From an aff. Roholtiella sp. LEGE 12411 (lineage in GTDB: Bacteria; Cyanobacteriota; Cyanobacteriia; Cyanobacteriales; Nostocaceae), in NCBI RefSeq assembly GCF_015206995.1, contig NZ_JADEXR010000025.1, positions 1 through 58,819 of the forward strand: a stretch of 58,819 nt of DNA, given 5' to 3'. The first letter of the stretch is position 1. Each line of letters opens with the position of its first letter. Below, piece by piece: positions 34,980 to 45,015 of the stretch. The position numbers and the translations under genes were made by a program. The notes below the pieces were generated by a model. The model had not been told where the DNA came from and made no database searches. It saw only the letters and a program-made list of their open reading frames with translations.

Positions 34980-36440
34980 ATGGATTTAGCGATCGCCATT
35001 GACAGCAATTCTGCTGTACCACTGCATCAACAGCTATATCAAGAACTGCGTCAAGCTATTCTCAACGGGCGGTTGTCGCCTGGAAAACGCATTCCTTCGA
35101 CGCGATCGCTGGCCCAATCTCTGGGAGTTTCTCGCACTACTATTACCCAAAGCTATGAACAACTTTTAAGTGAGGGTTATTTGACAACAATTGTAGGTTC
35201 TGGTACGTTTGTGTGCGCTCAACTTCCCGATGATCTGCTACATTCAACGCCTATAGAGTCTAGCCAAATTACTCGTCCACCAATCAAATTAAATCGCTAT
35301 GGGGCAAGTCTAGCCCAGATAGAGGATCTCCCGAAAATTACCGAACCTGATGCCCTGATTAACTTTCGGTACGGAAGACCAGCTTTTGATCAATTTCCCC
35401 TCAAGCTGTGGCGGAGGTTACTATCTCGTTATTTTTACAGCAATTTGAGTTGGCTGGATTATTCGACAGAACCCTTGGGTTACAAACCTTTACGAGAAGC
35501 GATCGCTTGCTATCTTTCTACTTCCCGTGCTGTCAAATGTGAACCCAATCAAGTGTTGATTGTTAATGGTACTCAGCAAGCACTCGATTTAATTGTGCGT
35601 CTTTTAATCGAGCCTGGGGATGTCATTGCACTCGAAGATCCTGGCTATATGAGCGCACGCCTCATTTTTCAGACTCAGGGCGCTCAACTCTTACCGATTA
35701 CTGTCGATAACTCAGGCTTGATAGTGAAAGAACTGGTATACGCCAGCCAACCAATCCCTCTGGTGTACGTAACGCCTTCTCACCAGTTCCCAACTGGAGC
35801 AATTTTGTCTTTACCTCGCCGCTTAGAATTACTAGCTTGGGCACAGCAGACTGGGGGATTAATTATCGAAGATGACTATGACAGTGAATATCGCTATGGT
35901 GACAGACCTATACCTGCTTTGCAAGGATTGGATCGAAGTGACTCAGTGCTGTACATAGGTACTTTCTCAAAAGTGCTTTTTCCCGGATTGCGGATTGGCT
36001 ATCTGGTATTGCCAAACAGTTTAGTTTCTTTATTTGCCCGTGCGAAGTGGTTGAGCGATCGCCATCTACCATTACTAGAACAGCAAGTGCTTGCAGACTT
36101 TATCGCCGAAGGGCATTTAGAACGTCATATTAGAAAAATGCGATCGCTTTATGAACGGCGTTGCCAAGTTCTTGTTAAGGCTTTGAATGTTCACTTTGGA
36201 CAACAAGCAACTATTTTAGGAGAAAAGGCTGGAATTCATTTGATGGTGAAATTGCACAGCCATCTGAGTGATGAAGAGATCATTCAACTTGCTGCTCAAA
36301 TGGGTGTTGGTATGATGTCTGCTAAACCACAGTATCTCAAACCCAATAACACAGGTGAGTTTATCTTTGGCTATGGTGAACTCACAGAGCAGCAACTAGT
36401 AGAGGGTATTCGCAGATTAGCTCAAATTCTAGTTCGGTGA
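34980..36440 (+). CDS. MocR/GntR-family regulator with aminotransferase domain (PdxR-like)
   Basis: A PLP-sensing transcription factor. Residues about 10-75 form a GntR winged helix (LHQQLYQELRQAILNGRLSP, RSLAQSLGVSRTTITQSYEQL). After a linker, an aminotransferase class I fold of about 350 residues follows, with the PLP lysine in YIGTFSKVLFPGLRIGYLV and the Asp of IIEDDYDSEYRY. Members control vitamin B6, GABA or related pathways; the divergently transcribed PPOX and GNAT genes are likely targets. The ATG at 34980 (MDLAIAIDSNSAVPLHQQLY) marks the beginning of conserved sequence; the longer frame from 34878 would remove the divergent promoter and is rejected. Confidence 0.9.
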   Translation: MDLAIAIDSNSAVPLHQQLYQELRQAILNGRLSPGKRIPSTRSLAQSLGVSRTTITQSYEQLLSEGYLTTIVGSGTFVCAQLPDDLLHSTPIESSQITRPPIKLNRYGASLAQIEDLPKITEPDALINFRYGRPAFDQFPLKLWRRLLSRYFYSNLSWLDYSTEPLGYKPLREAIACYLSTSRAVKCEPNQVLIVNGTQQALDLIVRLLIEPGDVIALEDPGYMSARLIFQTQGAQLLPITVDNSGLIVKELVYASQPIPLVYVTPSHQFPTGAILSLPRRLELLAWAQQTGGLIIEDDYDSEYRYGDRPIPALQGLDRSDSVLYIGTFSKVLFPGLRIGYLVLPNSLVSLFARAKWLSDRHLPLLEQQVLADFIAEGHLERHIRKMRSLYERRCQVLVKALNVHFGQQATILGEKAGIHLMVKLHSHLSDEEIIQLAAQMGVGMMSAKPQYLKPNNTGEFIFGYGELTEQQLVEGIRRLAQILVR

Positions 36441-36739
36441 AATCTTTTTTCTCTCTGTGCCTCTGTGTCTATATAGGTTTAATTTATACCTATTAAATTA
36501 ATGATTGCAACAAGTAGAGACGTTGCATTGCAACAAGTAGAGACGTTGCATTGCAACGTCTCTACATGGTCTATCTGTCACATTCTTTTTTTTAATTGGT
36601 ATTATTTAACCCCAGAGGCACAGAGAAGCCAGCGCGTTGCGGGGGTTCCCTCCGTTGTAGCGACTGGCGCGACACACATAGAAATCTGAGCTAGGGAAGC
36701 TTTAGATCAGAACTTTGGTAATGGGGTTCTTGTGGGTTT
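36441..36739. repeat. Repeat cluster between the MocR gene and leuA
   Basis: Contains CTCTGTGCCTCTGTG (about 36451-36467), the second copy of the ATTAATGATTGCAACAA...GAGACGTTGC/GCAACGTCTC...CTATCTGTCAC repeat at 36487-36583 (its first arm tandemly duplicated: GTAGAGACGTTGCATTGCAA occurs twice), CCCAGAGGCACAGAG (36611-36625) and GCCAGCGCGTTGCGGG with partial complement GTAGCGACTGGCGC (36630-36671). No gene. All are dispersed Nostoc-type intergenic repeats. Confidence 0.75.
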
Positions 36740-38335
36740 TTATGCAGTTACTTCCTCTGGCTTTTCTTGAGTTTGCAAAGATGCGTAAAGCCTATTAAGA
36801 GCATTAACGTAGGCTTGTGCAGAAGCAACTATGATATCTGTGTTCGCTGCATGACCAGAAAATACTCTAGATTCATACCGCAAACGGATGGTTACTTCCC
36901 CAATAGCATCAATACCACCCGTTACCGACTGCACAGAAAACTCAATTAACTGGTTTGGTACATTGACTACACGGTTGATAGCCTTGTAAACTGCATCCAC
37001 TGGGCCAGTACCAATTGCTGCATCGGTTAACTCTTCACCTTCTGGGGTGCGGAGGGTAACTGTAGCAGTGGGACGGGCATTGCTACCACAGGAAACTTGC
37101 ACCAATTCTACACGGAATAAATCGGGTGCTTGTTGGATTTCATCATTAGCGATCGCTTCCAAATCCCGATCAGAAATTTCTTTCTTTTTATCCGCTACCT
37201 CTTTGAATTTGACGAATGCTTTATTTAATTCGGTTTCCGATAGTTCAAAGCCCAATTCTTTCAACCGAGTACGGAAAGCATTTCTACCTGAATGTTTACC
37301 CAAAACTATTTGATTGTCTGTCAAACCAATCAATTGGGCATCCATAATTTCATAGGTGAGCCGATTTTTTAATACACCATCTTGGTGAATACCAGACTCA
37401 TGAGCAAAGGCATTTGCCCCTACGATTGCTTTATTTGGTTGCACTAACATTCCTGTCAAATTAGAAACTAAGCGCGAGGTTCTATAAATCTCACGAGTGT
37501 CGATATTTGTCAGGGGTTCTTGAGAATCAGCTGGTTTTCCGAAATAAAAGTTAAAATATTGCCGCCGGACGTGTAATGCCATCACCAATTCTTCTAATGA
37601 CGCATTTCCTGCTCGTTCACCAATGCCATTGATTGTACATTCTAGTTGCCGTGCGCCATTTTTTACGGCTTCTAAGAAGTTAGCAACTGCTAAGCCTAAA
37701 TCATTATGACCGTGAACAGAAATAATCGCTTTGTCGATGTTGGGAACATTTTCTCTAATGCCCTTAATTATTTCTCCAAATTCGCTGGGAGTGATATAAC
37801 CCACAGTGTCAGGAATATTAACTGTTGTTGCACCAGCGGCGATTGTTCGCTCTAATACTTGGTAAAGAAATTCTGGATCGGAACGAGCAGCATCCATTGG
37901 AGAAAATTCTACATCAGTCATGAAGGATTTGGCATAAGCTACCATTTCTTCGGCGATCGCTAACACTTCTGCTCGTGACTTCCGCAGTTGATATTCTAAA
38001 TGAATATCAGAAGTAGAAATAAATGTGTGAATTCTGCCTTTCACTGCTGGTTTTAATGCTTCTGCTGCCGCTTCAATATCTGCTTTAATTGCTCTTGCCA
38101 AACTACAAATTATAGGCCCATTTTCGGTTCCTACAATTTGAGCAATCTTGCTAACTGCCTCAAAATCTCCAGGACTAGCAAAGGCAAAGCCTGCCTCAAT
38201 TACATCCACGCCCAGACGAGCTAGTTGCTTAGCTATAACTAGCTTTTCATCTATATTCAAAGTTGCCCCTGGACATTGTTCTCCATCTCGGAGTGTAGTA
38301 TCAAAAATTATTATTCGTTCTGTTTTAGTTGTCAT
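36740..38335 (-). CDS. leuA: 2-isopropylmalate synthase
   Basis: First committed enzyme of leucine synthesis, condensing acetyl-CoA with 2-oxoisovalerate. [20 protein letters not shown] at the N-terminus carries the catalytic R-D-x-E motif; [12 protein letters not shown] holds the metal-binding His pair; [20 protein letters not shown] is the linker motif and the C-terminal LeuA dimer/regulatory domain (about 400-525) binds leucine for feedback control. 531 residues is normal. Transcribed alone; the promoter must lie in 38336-38427. Confidence 0.96.
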   Translation of the reverse strand: MTTKTERIIIFDTTLRDGEQCPGATLNIDEKLVIAKQLARLGVDVIEAGFAFASPGDFEAVSKIAQIVGTENGPIICSLARAIKADIEAAAEALKPAVKGRIHTFISTSDIHLEYQLRKSRAEVLAIAEEMVAYAKSFMTDVEFSPMDAARSDPEFLYQVLERTIAAGATTVNIPDTVGYITPSEFGEIIKGIRENVPNIDKAIISVHGHNDLGLAVANFLEAVKNGARQLECTINGIGERAGNASLEELVMALHVRRQYFNFYFGKPADSQEPLTNIDTREIYRTSRLVSNLTGMLVQPNKAIVGANAFAHESGIHQDGVLKNRLTYEIMDAQLIGLTDNQIVLGKHSGRNAFRTRLKELGFELSETELNKAFVKFKEVADKKKEISDRDLEAIANDEIQQAPDLFRVELVQVSCGSNARPTATVTLRTPEGEELTDAAIGTGPVDAVYKAINRVVNVPNQLIEFSVQSVTGGIDAIGEVTIRLRYESRVFSGHAANTDIIVASAQAYVNALNRLYASLQTQEKPEEVTA

Positions 38336-38427
38336 TTGCAGTTTCCTCTTTAATTTTTACTTGTAACTCAAAATATATTCAACCTTAGTTCTTCTTTTAT
38401 TCTTACCTTTGTAAATAACTTATAAGT

Positions 38428-38952
38428 CTACTGACCTTCTGTTTTTTCTATTTGATCTCTGATATCATTTAAATCTATATATCTGTCTGTAGCATTACGT
38501 AATTCTCTAGCTATCATCCCTTCTGTAGATACTACTGTAATATAAGTATTTTTTCCTCGTAATAATTCGATTGCCCTTTCAAAATCTCCATCGCCACTAA
38601 ATAATACTACCCGGTCATACTGTTCTACTGTATTAAACATATCTACAACAATTTCAATATCTAAATTAGCTTTTTGTGAATAACGACCGGAAGAATCATC
38701 ATAGTATTCTTTAAGAATTTTAGTTCGTACTGTATATCCCAGACTAATTAGAGCATCTCTGAAACCTCGTTGATCTTGCGGATCTTTTAACCCAGTGTAC
38801 CAGAATGCATTAATTAAGGCTGTGTCTGGTTGTTCGTATTTGAAGTATTCTAAGACTCGCCGCGGGTCGAAAAACCAACCATTTTTTTGTTGAGCATAGA
38901 ACATATTGTTTCCGTCTACAAAAATAGACAGACGATTCATTGGAGAACCCAT
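38428..38952 (-). CDS. LabA-like NYN-domain protein
   Basis: A 174-residue putative PIN-like RNase of the NYN family. RLSIFVDGNNMFYAQQ gives the first acidic residue (VDGNN), DIEIVVDMFNTV the second block and VLFSGDGDFERAIELLRGKN the third (SGDGDF), with the late D/N cluster. LabA in Synechococcus takes part in circadian output; whether this paralogue does is unknown. Start at 38952 has AGGTG about 11 bases upstream; ATG 38940 (MNRLSIFVDG) is an alternative. Confidence 0.85.
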   Translation of the reverse strand: MGSPMNRLSIFVDGNNMFYAQQKNGWFFDPRRVLEYFKYEQPDTALINAFWYTGLKDPQDQRGFRDALISLGYTVRTKILKEYYDDSSGRYSQKANLDIEIVVDMFNTVEQYDRVVLFSGDGDFERAIELLRGKNTYITVVSTEGMIARELRNATDRYIDLNDIRDQIEKTEGQ

Positions 38953-39692
38953 AGAAATTTACACCTAATAATAGAAAAGAATTTAGATGGAACAATAGAT
39001 TATAGCAATTCTCAAATGGCAAGTTTGCTAATATCTATAAAGTAGCTTTTCATCTATAGCTTTTATCTTACCGCTCTCAAAGCATAAAATCGGCTAAAAA
39101 ATTGGAGTTGAGATCCTGGGCGCTAAACCTTTTTCACCTCCGGCACTGCAAGAGCCACCCTGTGATCAAAATTTACCAATAAAATAGACTGAGCAACAGC
39201 ATTCTTAGCTGTATAACACTAAAGTTTACTCCTAAAGAGGTATAGCATAAGCTGAAGGTAGGATATAAGTTGATGCCTATCTAGAGGTTTTGCTGTCAAT
39301 AGAAGGCTACGCTTTATAGAGAGCAGCAATATTGTACTAGAGACAGAATCTGCTCTTGGAACAGCTTCTGGTAGACCTCCTAGTTTAGGTCGTACTTGTT
39401 GGCTACGGTAGACTAAAATATGGCTGCAATCAAGTACAGAGGCGGAGCATCTCTGACTGTGAATCTGTGGAACAATCACAAGTTGGAACTCACTCAGACA
39501 AAGACAATAAATTAGACAGTAGCTGAGTTGGAATCTTGTGAGGGCTAGCTCTACCAACACAAGTTTGTCGATGAAGAAAGGATACTTTACAAATATATAA
39601 GTTTCTCATTTAAGTCTTATTTCAACGTGATTGCACTAAAACAGGGACTGAATAAATAAAAGTGTTGTACCTAAATCAATCAGTAGCACGAT
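38953..39692. other. 740-bp intergenic region with no supported gene
   Basis: A 113-codon open frame on the minus strand (39219-39560) lacks any recognisable motif, has a Leu/Ser/Cys-rich composition typical of a non-coding frame and no ribosome site. I see no RNA gene or repeat family here. The region before 39693 should hold the kinase promoter. Confidence 0.4.
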
Positions 39693-42014
39693 ATGGCAGA
39701 AGAACCTACATCTACCTTAACTAAAAAATATGTCTCTGCTGCCAATAGACTTTTAAGTAAACCTACGAAAGCAACTTCTACGGTATCAGCACGCCAGTCC
39801 AAGCTGATGGCTCGTCTAGGTCATCTACTTGCTGGTACTTTAGCAATGGGGGCTGCACTACTGAATGCTTCTAGTTTAGGCTTGGTTCAATTGATGGAAA
39901 ATCAAGCACCTTCCACTTTTTTTCAACTACGCGGGCCAATTGTGCCTCCAGAAGACATTGTAATTTTAGCCATAGACGATCAGTCAATATCAGTCCCCGA
40001 ACAGTACTATAAAACAGACACGCAACAGTATGCCCATTTAGAAACACTGCAATCTTTTCCCTATAAACGTGCTGCTTACGCCCAGGTAATTGCAAAGTTA
40101 ATCAAGGCAGGTGTACGCTCGGTAGCGATAGATGTAGTTTTTGACACGCCAAGTAGCTACGGAGTTAGCGACGATCGCCAACTCCAGGTAGTATTGCAAA
40201 AATATGGTAGCAAAGTTACCTTAGCAGCGCTCTACGAAAATTTTGAAACGCACCAAGGGCCATTCATACAACTGACACAGCCGCAACAAATATTTCGTAC
40301 AGGTTCAGTGTCCATTGGTTCAGCTAATTTTCCCATAGAGGTGGATGGCAAGGTTCACCGATTAGCCAGCGAGTTTCCCAAATTATTAGCTGAAGATGAT
40401 CTCTTCACAGCGAAACTACCCTCATTTGATCAAGCAGTACTAAGAGCAGCGCAAGTAAAATATCCTCATCCAAAAGGCGATCGCATTTATTTTTGGGGAC
40501 GTCCAGGTACATTTGAACAAATTCCTTTTTGGTACGTATTCGAGCCAGAAAACTGGAACAACTATTTGCAGCAAGGAAAGGTTTTCAAAGATAAGATTGT
40601 CCTGATTGGCTCGACAGATAAGTTAAGCAATGATTATCATGCAACATCTGCTACCAACACCACTGAGCAGATGTCTGGAGTGGAAATTCATGCCAATGCG
40701 ATCGCAAGTTTAATGACAGGTAAAACGATCACCGTTGCAATTAAAAGTCCACTGCTGCGGGGTTTGTTTGTACTAGTTCTAGTTGGCAGTACAGTTTGGA
40801 TGATTACTAGAAGCAAGCGCGGCATTAATAGATTGCTATTTAGCATTGTCCTAGCTGGTATTTGGGGAGGAATAAGCTATGTGTTATTTGTCTATGGTCA
40901 GTTAATTTTTCCTACTACTATACCAATGCTTGCGATCGCAATGAGTGGACTTTGTTACCTGGGAACTGAAGTCGCTAGGGATAAGCTCAGAACGCGTCAA
41001 TTAATAGACATTTTTCAAAGATATAAATCTTCTCCCGTTGTCCAAGAGATTATCAGCCAGCAAAATGATCTAGAAGACTTACTCCAGCAGCGAGATTTAG
41101 CTCTATCAGGAAAAGTACTTGCTGGACGCTACGAAATTGTTAAAGTTCTCGGTTCAGGCGGATTCAGCGAAACCTACATTGCTCAAGATATCCAACGTCC
41201 TGGCTACCCGCAATGTGTTGTCAAACAGCTAAAATCAGCCAACACTAAATCAGAAAGTTTGCAACTTGCCAGACGTTTGTTTAACTCAGAAGCGCAAACA
41301 TTAGAAAAATTGGGAACACACAACCAAATTCCTCAGTTGTTTGCTTATTTTGAACAAGGCGAAGAATTTTATTTAGTCCAGGAGTATATCATTGGGCATT
41401 CATTGAGTCAAGAACTGTTATTAGGCAAACCCCTATTGGAAAGCGCAGTTATTGAAATTATTAGGGATTTATTGCAAACATTAACATTTGTCCATGAAAA
41501 TGATGTGATTCACCGGGATATTAAACCTAGTAATATTATCCGGCGACACTTAGACAGCAAGCTGGTACTCATTGACTTTGGTGCTGTCAAACAAGTCATA
41601 GCAAATCAGCTTGATATTCAAGATCAAACTCCCTTTACCATTGGCATTGGGACTCAGGGCTATGCACCAAGTGAGCAATGCTTTGGGCGTCCTCAGTATA
41701 GTAGTGATATCTATGCAGTCGGCATGATTGGGATTAAAGCTTTGACTGGTGTAGCTCCTCATGAGCTAAATAGAGATGCTTATGGTGAATTAAGGTGGAG
41801 CGATCGCGCACAGGTAAGCAACTCCTTTGCTGAGATTCTCAGTAAAATGGTGCAAGATGACTTTAAACAGCGGTATCAGTCTGCATCAGAAGTTCTTCAA
41901 GCACTTGACGAAGTAGTAAATTTTGAAGGTAAAAACTCTGTGCCACAAGACAACTCATCTTTATTTTTAGACGATTCAGAGGCTCCCACTAAACCTTGGC
42001 CAGGAGCATCTTAG
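39693..42014 (+). CDS. CHASE2-domain Ser/Thr protein kinase
   Basis: A 773-residue membrane sensor kinase. TM1 is about 50-70 (LGHLLAGTLAMGAALLNASS). The extracytoplasmic CHASE2 domain is about 75-350 (ILAIDDQSIS..., SVAIDVVFDTPSSYG, IVLIGSTDKLSNDYH, GVEIHANAIASLM). Two or three TM helices at about 352-430 (LFVLVLVGSTVWMI, LLFSIVLAGIWGGIS) follow. A Hanks-type kinase occupies about 480-760: glycine loop VLGSGGFSETYIA, VVKQLK lysine, catalytic VIHRDIKPSNII, and LIDFGAVKQV in place of DFG-x. It probably relays an external signal. The last 20 residues are an acidic tail. No partner gene is adjacent. Confidence 0.92.
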   Translation: MAEEPTSTLTKKYVSAANRLLSKPTKATSTVSARQSKLMARLGHLLAGTLAMGAALLNASSLGLVQLMENQAPSTFFQLRGPIVPPEDIVILAIDDQSISVPEQYYKTDTQQYAHLETLQSFPYKRAAYAQVIAKLIKAGVRSVAIDVVFDTPSSYGVSDDRQLQVVLQKYGSKVTLAALYENFETHQGPFIQLTQPQQIFRTGSVSIGSANFPIEVDGKVHRLASEFPKLLAEDDLFTAKLPSFDQAVLRAAQVKYPHPKGDRIYFWGRPGTFEQIPFWYVFEPENWNNYLQQGKVFKDKIVLIGSTDKLSNDYHATSATNTTEQMSGVEIHANAIASLMTGKTITVAIKSPLLRGLFVLVLVGSTVWMITRSKRGINRLLFSIVLAGIWGGISYVLFVYGQLIFPTTIPMLAIAMSGLCYLGTEVARDKLRTRQLIDIFQRYKSSPVVQEIISQQNDLEDLLQQRDLALSGKVLAGRYEIVKVLGSGGFSETYIAQDIQRPGYPQCVVKQLKSANTKSESLQLARRLFNSEAQTLEKLGTHNQIPQLFAYFEQGEEFYLVQEYIIGHSLSQELLLGKPLLESAVIEIIRDLLQTLTFVHENDVIHRDIKPSNIIRRHLDSKLVLIDFGAVKQVIANQLDIQDQTPFTIGIGTQGYAPSEQCFGRPQYSSDIYAVGMIGIKALTGVAPHELNRDAYGELRWSDRAQVSNSFAEILSKMVQDDFKQRYQSASEVLQALDEVVNFEGKNSVPQDNSSLFLDDSEAPTKPWPGAS

Positions 42015-42082
42015 GATGCGTCAACTACTCCAATTTATTTCGTGGAGTCAAAGGTCAAGAGTTCAGAATTTACCTTATAAAC

Positions 42083-42273
42083 AGGACTTACGCAAGTGTC
42101 ATATTTTTAACGCCAGAGGTTGTCCAGAGTCAAAGGTCAAAAGTCCAAAAAACCTTGATTCTTGAACGCCACTTGCTTTAAGTCAAAAGAGCCGCAAGGG
42201 CGCAGTGGCTCCCCTTGACCCTTGACCCTTGACTCTTATACCAGAAGCCTTGTGTGCCAGTTGCGTAAGTCCT
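42083..42273. mobile_element. MITE-like element with 13-bp perfect terminal inverted repeats
   Basis: AGGACTTACGCAA at 42083-42095 is the exact inverse of TTGCGTAAGTCCT at 42261-42273. The 191-bp unit has no coding capacity and contains GTCAAAGGTCAAAAGTC and CCCTTGACCC heptamer-like words. The same terminal word (GGACTTACGCAA) is also present at about 17756-17767 beside the P450 gene. Likely a non-autonomous element mobilised by an IS located elsewhere. Confidence 0.6.
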
Positions 42274-42371
42274 AATAAATAAACACATTCGCTTGTATCC
42301 TTCTTCAGTGATCTTGACTTTTGACTTTTGACCCTGGATTCTCCAAAAAGCTGGTCAGTCCTGCATTTTAT

Positions 42372-43718
42372 CTAATTTAACGCTAGGAACTCTTCCCCAA
42401 CCGTGGGATGAATACCGATTGTTTCATCTATGTCTTCTTTGGTGATACCCTTACGAATTGCAACACCCAAAATTTGAATGATATCAGCTGCATTTTCACC
42501 CACCATGTGAGCGCCCAAAACTTGTCCAGAATTGCCATCTACCACTAACTTTATTGTTGTTTGCTCATCCTGTTTAGTCATCTGAGATAACAGTGGTTGA
42601 AATTGGGTGCAATAGCATTTTACAGATTCACCAAATTTTGCTCGTGCCTTTGCCTCTGTCATGCCCACGCTTGCTGCTTCTGGACGGCAAAAAACAGCAG
42701 ATGGTACATAATCATAATTCAGTTTTTGTGGCTTATTGCCAAAAACTGTATCGGCAAAGGCTTTACCTTCTGCTTTAGCAACTGGTGTCAATTGCAGGCG
42801 GCTAGTACAGTCACCTACAGCAAAAATGTTTTCTTCGGTGGTGCGGCTGTATTCATCTACTTTGATTGCGCCTTGTTCGTCGAGTTCAACATGAACGCTT
42901 TCTAAACCGAGATTCTTGGTATGTGGGATGTAACCTGTAGCAACTAGGATAGTGTCTGCTGTGATTATTTCTTGGCTATCACCAGTAATCATTAACAACA
43001 AACCCTCTTCTGAGAATTTTATTTCTTGAGCAGTGCTGTTGGTGAAAAACTGAATTCCCCGTTTGCTCAAACCCAGTTGCATCCCAGAGCGGATGTCATC
43101 ATCAAACCCTGATAAAATCATCTCATCTTTTTCGATAACTGTTACCTCGCAGCCGAAAGCGTGCATCATACTAGAAAATTCTGCGCCAATATAGCCGCCG
43201 CCAATAATTGCCAATCGTTTCGGTAGATAGGGTAAGTGAAACATCTGGCGGGATGTGATGGCGTATTCTATACCTGGGATGTCTGGTTTGCTGGGTTGAG
43301 CTCCCACAGCAATTAAAATTTTGTCTGCTGTAACTTTACGTCCATTGACATTGATAGTATGGGCATCAATAAAAGTGACATGTTCACGGATTAGTTCAAT
43401 TCCAGCTTCGTGCAACTGCTGAAAATAGGAGTGGTTAATGCTGTCGATATGCTGGTGTACTGACTTAATAAATATTGTCCAGTCAAAATGTGTTTGACAC
43501 TCACTCCATCCGTAACTGTACGCTATTTGATTTTGTAGGGCGAAGTCAGCAGCGTAGACAATCAGTTTTTTAGGAATACAACCGCGATTTACACAAGTAC
43601 CACCGGGGGCTTCTTGTTCAGCAACGGCGACACGCACACCGTAACTTGCTGCTTTTTTAGCTGCTGCCAATCCCCCAGGCCCAGCACCAATGACAAACAA
43701 GTCGTAATCAAATGTCAT
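42372..43718 (-). CDS. gor: Glutathione-disulfide reductase
   Basis: A 448-residue FAD/NAD(P)-linked disulfide reductase that regenerates glutathione. FAD motif LFVIGAGPGGLAAAKKAASY, redox-active disulfide GGTCVNRGCIPKKL (C42, C47), second nucleotide fold AIIGGGYIGAEFSSMMHAFG, FAD motif IFAVGDCTSRLQLTPVA, and the interface His/Glu in GIHPTVGEEF. The NADPH loop lacks an obvious double Arg, replaced by EKDE; cyanobacterial GRs vary here. Sequence is cytosolic. No partner gene adjacent. Confidence 0.92.
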   Translation of the reverse strand: MTFDYDLFVIGAGPGGLAAAKKAASYGVRVAVAEQEAPGGTCVNRGCIPKKLIVYAADFALQNQIAYSYGWSECQTHFDWTIFIKSVHQHIDSINHSYFQQLHEAGIELIREHVTFIDAHTINVNGRKVTADKILIAVGAQPSKPDIPGIEYAITSRQMFHLPYLPKRLAIIGGGYIGAEFSSMMHAFGCEVTVIEKDEMILSGFDDDIRSGMQLGLSKRGIQFFTNSTAQEIKFSEEGLLLMITGDSQEIITADTILVATGYIPHTKNLGLESVHVELDEQGAIKVDEYSRTTEENIFAVGDCTSRLQLTPVAKAEGKAFADTVFGNKPQKLNYDYVPSAVFCRPEAASVGMTEAKARAKFGESVKCYCTQFQPLLSQMTKQDEQTTIKLVVDGNSGQVLGAHMVGENAADIIQILGVAIRKGITKEDIDETIGIHPTVGEEFLALN

Positions 43719-43961
43719 AAAAATCTGTTCCTTTTTAACTGTTTGGAAAGCAGAGCTATTTCATCCCTTATAGTTATTTAGTTAAAGCTTCATCTACTGT
43801 CTTTGGGTGGACAAAGTGGGACGAAAACACTCACACAAGTAGCAAACTGCCGATTTTCGAGGAATTAGATCCAAAAAAAAACAGCGATCGCTGCCTGAAA
43901 AAATTGAGATAATATCAGTTAACTGAGCGATCGCTACTTTCACAATTGTCGGCAATTACAG

Positions 43962-44652
43962 TTAATCAAGTAAATTTTGCATCTCCTCTACATCCCGCGT
44001 CATTCCTAAATGCTTAAAACCATTGAGCGCCTTAGTTGACAATTGGTAAGCTTTTTCTACACTTCCCCACTTTTTTTCCCAGCAAGCAAGAGAACGCTGA
44101 TAGCGAGCCAAACGCCGTTTATTGTTGCTGCTTTCGGCGACAGTTAAGCCTTGAATTAATAGCTTTTGAGCTTCATCGCGATCGCCTTGTTCAATTGCCA
44201 GATCAGCTAGCCAATTTTGAGCAGAATTGTAATGTATCCACTTTTCCCAATCTTCTCCAGCATAACTATAGGCAAAGTCTAAATACCATTTCACCCAGCG
44301 CCTCCGTGCTTCTTTCTCGAAATCTGGGTAAGCAGCTAATTCTGCTAAGGCGTACTCACGAGTCAGAGACAGCATCTCATATCGCTTAGTCTCTGAGTTC
44401 AGATTCACTAAAGAGAGTTGCTGTTTCTGGGGACATTGTTTAATTAACCATTTGGTTATTGAATAAATAATAGGCGATCGCTCGTCTAGCTTGATTTATG
44501 TAGCCATTATCTAGAGCTTGGTAAAGTGCGATCGCTAACCTCAAATATCCCTCAACTAATAGGTTGCAACAAATATCTACAACATATACAATTTTGGATT
44601 CTAGACTTAAGTTTTGTTTAAGGGTATCGAAGTGACTGAATTTTTGGATCAT
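43962..44652 (-). pseudogene. Decayed NB-ARC/TPR-type regulator, C-terminal remnants
   Basis: Two short frames on the minus strand. 43962-44408 encodes YEMLSLTREYALAELAAYPD and ARRRWVKWYLDFAYSYAGED, then jumps from KWIHYNSAQNWL to TPR-like LAIEQGDRDEAQKLLIQGLT. This is how cyanobacterial NB-ARC/TPR proteins read, but with the middle deleted. 44440-44652 encodes a related helical piece (LVEGYLRLAIALYQALDNGY). No ATPase motifs remain. The parent would have been a large STAND-type regulator; this copy is not functional. Confidence 0.6.
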
Positions 44653-44719
44653 TTTTTAGTTGGAATACTCTAAGTCCTGCGAAAGTTAAGCTAAAACAGA
44701 AATCAGGAAAATTGTAAAT

Positions 44720-44950
44720 ATGTCTACCAAGCGTCTTGAAGATATAGACAACTTTCTCCAATTGTCGGATGTAATTGCTACTGGCGGACAACCGACCACA
44801 GAACAGTTTGCAGCAATAAAACACTCAGGATATCAATTAATTGTGAATTTAGCACTACCAACATCGAGTAATGCTTTACCTAATGAAAAACAAATTGTAG
44901 AATCTCAAGGTATGGAGTATATACACATTCCCAAAAGTGTTGAATGTTAA
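44720..44950 (+). pseudogene. Beta-lactamase hydrolase-like/DSP phosphatase, truncated by an IS
   Basis: ATG at 44720. MSTKRLEDIDNFLQLSDVIA followed by TGGQPTTEQFAAIKHSGYQL and IVNLALPTSSNALPNEKQIV is the start of the tyrosine-phosphatase-like DSP family often found beside sulfide/beta-lactamase-like hydrolases. The frame ends 12 bases into the insertion sequence (PKSVEC stop); the catalytic Cys loop is missing, and no 3' remainder is recognised after the IS. Confidence 0.75.
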
Positions 44951-44967
44951 GAAAAATCCGATAAAAA

Positions 44968-44996
44968 CAGCCCAAAATATGTTAAATTTTGGGCTG
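44968..44996. terminator. Hairpin at the left end of the IS
   Basis: CAGCCCAAAAT (44968-44978) and ATTTTGGGCTG (44986-44996) form a perfect 11-bp stem with a 7-nt loop, 20 bases before the transposase start. It would block transcription entering the transposase from outside, a common IS safeguard. Confidence 0.6.
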
Positions 44997-45015
44997 AAGA
45001 TTAAAGTATATCTAT

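Noticed and set aside
38953-39692. 113-codon minus-strand frame 39219-39560 as a gene
   Set aside because: No motifs, unusual composition, and no ribosome site; kept only as an unexplained region.
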